In this document: piece after piece, positions 59,641-64,000 of the stretch | How positions within the stretch are numbered: the first letter of the stretch is position 1 | How the letters are laid out: every line of letters starts with the position of its first letter | Assembly (NCBI GenBank): GCA_910591455.2 | Contig: OU342817.1 | Location: forward strand, 17,411,915 to 17,475,914 | Direction of reading: 5' to 3' | DNA from: Pholis gunnellus | Taxonomy: Eukaryota; Chordata; Actinopteri; Perciformes; Pholidae | Length of the DNA stretch: 64,000 nt | The notes under the pieces: model-generated | Database searches by the model: none | Seen by the model: the letters and a program-made list of their open reading frames with translations, nothing else | Told to the model about the DNA's origin: nothing | Position numbers and translations under genes: made by a program

Positions 59641-59902
59641 TTGCGCTGCAGCTGGATTCTCGCGACGGCACGAGATCGCGCGAGATTAGCGGGGATCGCA
59701 CATCATACAAAAATCCTTCTCGTCAGACTCTAAGTAATGGGTTTGTGTCCGGTAAGCCAGAGCACCGACCAATCGGCGTCCTTGCGTACTTCTGCTGGCA
59801 GCTATGGGCGTGGCTTAGGTGTCGGTGAGACGACATGGAGGAGCGACTGTGCATTTAAAACACCAATGGCGGCTCCCGAAGAGTTTAGCTGAGATGCTGC
59901 AG
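59641..59902 (+). promoter_or_regulatory. Compact promoter-like CpG-rich segment
   Basis: Within 260 bp there are, in order: TCTCGCGA (59658-59665), close to the TCTCGCGAGA core-promoter element; its inverted partner CGCGAGA (59679-59685); a CCAAT box (about 59768-59774); a GC-box/KLF-like GGGCGTGGC (59806-59814); TTTAAA (59863-59868); and AATGGCGGC (59875-59883), a YY1-type motif whose ATG opens an 8-codon frame MAAPEEFS before a stop. This arrangement is typical of TATA-less CpG-island promoters. No downstream exon is recognised. It may be a promoter of an unannotated transcript, a decayed gene start, or a repeat that carries a promoter. Confidence 0.35.
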
Positions 59903-60449
59903 TACCGTCAGTGGTTGTTTTTTCTCTTTTTCCGACCGCCTTCGGCTTGAGTTTGATTGACAATCACCTGCCACGTATTTTTTTAAAGCACCTGCCCCTT
60001 TTCCAAACATTTCCCAATGACTGCTTCTCAGATGGTTCCGTGTAACAAACCATCTGGCGGGTCAGGTTAACGGAGTGGATCCGTCCATTGTCAGATGGAT
60101 ACTATCTTCTATGTTGTGAAAAAGCCTAACTTAAACATATGTGAAAAACCACCGCGGTGACTTTTCTTTACTCCCGTGGTCTACACGGCCCACAATCTCA
60201 AGCCAACAGAGAACCTCTGGATGTTTGCAGTATATCTTGTGAAATGAAGGCCGGGAAGGATTCAGGCTGTTTTGTACAGTAGACAAAGGCGGGTCCTAAT
60301 AAGTACTAGATAAGAATAACATTTTAAAATGAAGCTCTTGCTGATTACATATTTCAATTTGTGCCACCCATCGAAGCAGTCGGCCAGTTCAATTGAAACG
60401 GGAACAGGAGATTCTGACCTTAAGAGGAGCTACATGAGTACATGTAATA
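59903..60449. other. Non-coding spacer
   Basis: No gene or repeat is recognised between the promoter-like segment and the second hAT element. Confidence 0.5.
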
Positions 60450-60457
60450 CTCTAGGC

Positions 60458-61408
60458 CAGGGGTATTCAATTAAAATACCGAAAGGTCCAGATTGAGAAA
60501 ATCTCCTCGTGCAAAGGTCCGGAACATTACAATAATATCTAACTTGCGCTATTTAGTGCAATATATATATTCAAGAAGCCTAGTAGTAGTAACAACGTAT
60601 CTGTGTAGTCAACAACTGTGAAATCAAATAAAGAAAGTACACATCAATTACATTTTAAAATATAATATATAATTACGTTTTAAAATTTAACTGGATGGAT
60701 TATAAATAATACATAGAAATACATAAATAAATGTTCCCTCATTTCAAGTAAAATAAGGGATCCATCTACAAATAAAATACACAAATGAATTTTTGTGTGG
60801 CTGGAGTGAACTCTTTTCTTCTCTTTTGTTAAATCATTTCAAATCATAACGGTCTCAGTGAACTTTATAATAAACAATCTCTACACATCTCAACATCTTG
60901 CCCTCAGTTCAGACTGGAGTGTTTGGTCTAAAGATGTGTGTTTGGTCTCGTAGTGGCGTTTCACATCGGCGCATTTGATAATGGCCACGGTATCTGAACA
61001 TACGAGTCGCGCCAGCAGGAAGAATGAACAAAGAGTTCGTCCATTCTTTATTAAAAGCTCTGTTCTCGTGGTCCACTTCTCTTTTTAGAGCACCGTGTAA
61101 AATTCTCTGACTTAACTTCTCCCACTGCTCTCTCTCCGTCTCCCGTGTCTATGTGCAAATCTCACTCGGCTCACGATGCGTTTCAGAATAAAGATATTTG
61201 ATTGGTTGAGTAGCGTCACGTGAGATGATTTACAACGTATGTGATTGGTCGGTGTATTTCCTGGACTGCTGAACGAGTGCCGTAAAGGCTGGAAAAGCTG
61301 TGCAGGTTAAAATAGAAGCGCTCCGCCAAAATGTATAATTCTCAATTATCCATCAGTTACACGTCTGGGTCCGGATCCGGACCGCGGTCCGCCTATTGGC
61401 GACCCCTG
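60458..61408. mobile_element. Non-autonomous hAT element with intact 8-bp TSD
   Basis: It starts CAGGGGTATTCAATTAAA and ends CTATTGGCGACCCCTG, so the inverted termini share CAGGGGT and then diverge. It is flanked by the perfect 8-bp duplication CTCTAGGC at 60450-60457 and 61409-61416. Subterminal repeats of GGTCC(A/G)GA occur near both ends, as expected for transposase-binding sites in hAT elements of the Charlie-like type. The 951-bp body is AT-rich and has no transposase open frame, so it needed enzyme from another element. The termini differ from the 16254 element after the first seven bases, so the two are different families. Confidence 0.88.
61368..61383. repeat. 16-bp subterminal palindrome in hAT element
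   Basis: GGTCCGGATCCGGACC is a perfect palindrome 25 bp inside the right terminus, built from two inverted copies of the GGTCCGGA subterminal unit. Confidence 0.9.
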
Positions 61409-63474
61409 CTCTAGGCTCTAGGTGATTTTCCATTTAATATGGTGTAGTGTTCAACGAGACAAGCCTTTAACCACATTCTGAGGCGCACTTGGAAACATAT
61501 AGGGGCGATGAATGGATTTGTGATAGAATGATACACTACCAACAAATAATAACACCAAAAACATTAAATTCCCACCTAGCATGTTGAGAAAGGAAATAAC
61601 TAGAAAGAAGTTGCAAGTAAAAAAAAATATAACACTTCGTCGCAGTTCAATGTCACAAGTGACAAAAACTGATGAAATGACTCCATGAAAGATGAGGCGT
61701 CTGCATCACTATTCATTAGCGTGCTGCACATCCAACACGTTCTCCGGCGCTTCAGCGACAGGCTCATGTTCAGGTGATGAGATGTGTTTGGCCGGGCTTC
61801 AAGTAAAATGTTTTACTACTTTGACATCCTCTTTATTGCTTTTTGAGGGGAGGTGATATTGAGTCGGCTCGGCAGGTTCAGACGCGCTGCAAGATAACAA
61901 ATTGATCATGAATTAATAAGGTCACCACTAATCAAAAAGTCCTATGCTCCAGTCTGAAGGTATTAGCAGGATCAGACAACATGTGTTCAGAATCAGAAGA
62001 GTTAGCGAGGGCTTCCGGCGCCGAGGAACGAATACCAGAGAGACAGCCGGTCAGAAGGTCAAAGGTTAAGTAGGAGACAGACCAGATAGGTCCGGATACG
62101 TTAAAATCATTTATTATTGTTACTTGAATAAATCTTTCCGATCGGTTTCTGAAGCACACATTCTCATCTATATCTGTGTGCATACGTATTCATAGATTTC
62201 TATATAGAGAGAGAGATTCATAGTTACTTATTAACATACTGTTGTGGTAAAAATGTTCCTGGTGCCACAAGACCCGCCGACTGCTTAGAAATTGATATGA
62301 AGACATACCACTGTGTTTTCATTAAACAGTTTGGAATTAATAGTGTTTCCACCCGCTGTAACACCCATGACCCTCTCCCTATTTTCTAAACAGGCAAATT
62401 ATTTATCCATCTCTACATAACTGATATTGATACAAGTACCAGAAGACGTGTTATGGCATGTAATCATCTCCTACTGTGTTATGTTTACAAGGGGGGGAAA
62501 TATGCCATGTCAAAAATGGTTAATCCCGGTATTAGACAATAGGAAAGGAATTATTTTTGAAATGCTTTCATTAGAGCCCTGCAATTGAAATAACTTATTT
62601 GGCTGAAAAAGCAGATTTTCTCTTTTCTTTAATAACAAATGACTTGGAAGAGTTGGTACTGTAACTGCATAGGGGCTGAATATTGTTCAGACTGCAAATG
62701 ATAAGTGCATGCTTTTTAAAATAAATATATATAAATAAATATATAACAGGCCTTGGTGATTACTATCATTGGACTATCTGTGGAAATGTGGCTGTTATCT
62801 GTGAAAGCTTTTTAGCTTTTGTCCAAATGCAGAACGTGATGGTCAAATGGAACTGGAGGCACTAATCCACAGATTCATATTTTTCAAAATAAAGCCTTAA
62901 CTTTTGTGCTATCATTGTTAATCATTTTTTTTTTACAGTAATTTGAAGAATCTGAATGAGGCGACACAAAGTGCTTCGCCTAACAAAGAACTAAAACACT
63001 GACAAAGCTAAAGTGCAGGAAAGCGCTAACCATGCAGGAACTTAATTCTATTAGACTGAAAAACATTTCATTCCCTCTCTACGCAGTTCTTCCTATGTGT
63101 AAACAAATGAATATATAATTATTTATTTTTTGTGTGTGGGTATTTTTTACCAAATTAGCATTTTACAAAAAGTAAGAGGCCAAACACATAGTTGTTGAAT
63201 AAAAGTCTTCATAGGCATTCTCCCCTAATAGTATATTTTGATGCCTAAATTCAACTGCTTTGTTTAACTGTTCGGTCATTACGCTCTGGGACTCTTCAAT
63301 AGAATGTTACTGTTACTGTTATCAGTAACTCCTGTGTTTTTCCTTTATTCTTACTACAAGTTGAAAAGTCTGCTGTGAAAAGGTCTGTTTCTTCATAGGT
63401 TTACCTGGTCTTATGGTGGACAACATTTCAACAAACCTTGTTTTGACGGCCAAACTACAGTCGGGATGTCTTTG
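61409..63474. other. Single-copy AT-rich non-coding stretch
   Basis: No gene is supported. The first bases are the right-hand target duplication of the hAT element. A short GA run lies at 62203-62215. Confidence 0.5.
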
Positions 63475-63996
63475 TTAAAGGCGAACGTCACCTAAATAAA
63501 GTATTCCAATATTTCCATGAGCTAGGAAAGTTCAATCAGTACTCGTGAACATGAGTTACACTCTCTCAAAGCCAGTAAGTCTCAGACTTGCGATGTCATC
63601 CAATATGAATTCTGGAGCCGCTCCATAGACAATCAATGGGAGACTGATTTTGTGGACCCACAGATGAGCTTTATTCTACTGTTGTGTTCTCAGTTCACAC
63701 AATATACTAGAATACTCAGAACATTCCCCTGGCTGCTCTCAGTGTCATATATAACATATTTCATAATTCATAATTCCACATTTCATACTTGATGACATCA
63801 CAAACCTCAGTTAAAACGACGAGGAGATGACATTTTAGACAGACGTGGATGTAGACTGCCACACATGACTGGTTGGAGGAGGCATACAACCACAAGGCAG
63901 TAATTATAGTTGGATTTAGAGTTGTTCATGCGTACTAATAGTAGACCATAGGAGTGACATTAAGCAATTTAGAAAATGGTCGCAGTTCCCCTTTAA
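63475..63996. mobile_element. TTAA-bounded MITE
   Basis: Both ends are TTAA (63475-63478 and 63993-63996) followed inward by similar sequences: AGGCGAACGTCACC on the left and, on the other strand, AGGGGAACTGCGACC on the right. TTAA duplications are the hallmark of piggyBac-type transposition. The interior (for example CAATATTTCCATGAGCTAGG and CTCCATAGACAATCAATGGG) matches a repeat I recognise from other fish. No open frame of note is present. The class assignment rests on the ends only. Confidence 0.55.
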
Positions 63997-64000
63997 GGCT

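Overview
This 64 kb window looks like non-coding euchromatin from a teleost fish, probably a spiny-rayed (percomorph) species. Three things point there: the AT-rich base composition, the very dense dinucleotide microsatellites, and a set of interspersed repeats I recognise from memory as typical of teleost genomes. Those repeats include a tRNA-derived SINE with an AATAAAGG-type tail, many hAT-like elements, and the abundant repeat ending in CCACCACTG. The species cannot be named from the sequence.

I found no exon, tRNA, rRNA or known microRNA that I can support. The open reading frames are short (at most about 170 codons). They sit in microsatellites or repeats, or overlap each other on both strands. 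The window is therefore best read as part of a gene desert or a very large intron. Only two pieces of protein-like sequence are convincing, and both are dead transposases: a BED-finger N-terminus inside a hAT element (16469-16912, minus) and a frameshifted ZBED-like hAT transposase (40550-41378, plus). A third trace, possibly Harbinger-like (52338-52530), is weak.

Layout. 1-8 kb: mostly single-copy sequence with microsatellites, a CpG-rich patch (2278-2560) and small repeat remnants. 7.9-8.8 kb: three repeats in a row, with a SINE in the middle. 8.8-16.2 kb: quiet single-copy sequence. 16.2-20.5 kb: a cluster of DNA-transposon relics, including a 1,044-bp hAT element with a perfect 8-bp target-site duplication. 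20.5-31.5 kb: single-copy stretches broken by poly-C tracts and by two further copies of the hAT family that starts at 19321. 31.5-40.5 kb: mostly single-copy, with one retroelement-like repeat at 36956-37370. 40.5-49.4 kb: the ZBED-like pseudogene, a diverged duplication of a 22-bp core, a common teleost hAT-type repeat and a 77-bp inverted repeat. 49.4-60.4 kb: microsatellites, homopolymer runs, and a compact CpG-rich promoter-like segment at 59641-59902. 60.4-64 kb: a second hAT element with a perfect 8-bp duplication, and a TTAA-bounded MITE at the end.

No genes work together here. The biology in view is the history of transposon insertion, plus whatever regulatory function lies in the single-copy stretches, which cannot be judged without cross-species alignment. 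I did not find a convincing new biological system. The observations most worth checking are the promoter-like islands, the long inverted repeat and the duplicated 22-mer.
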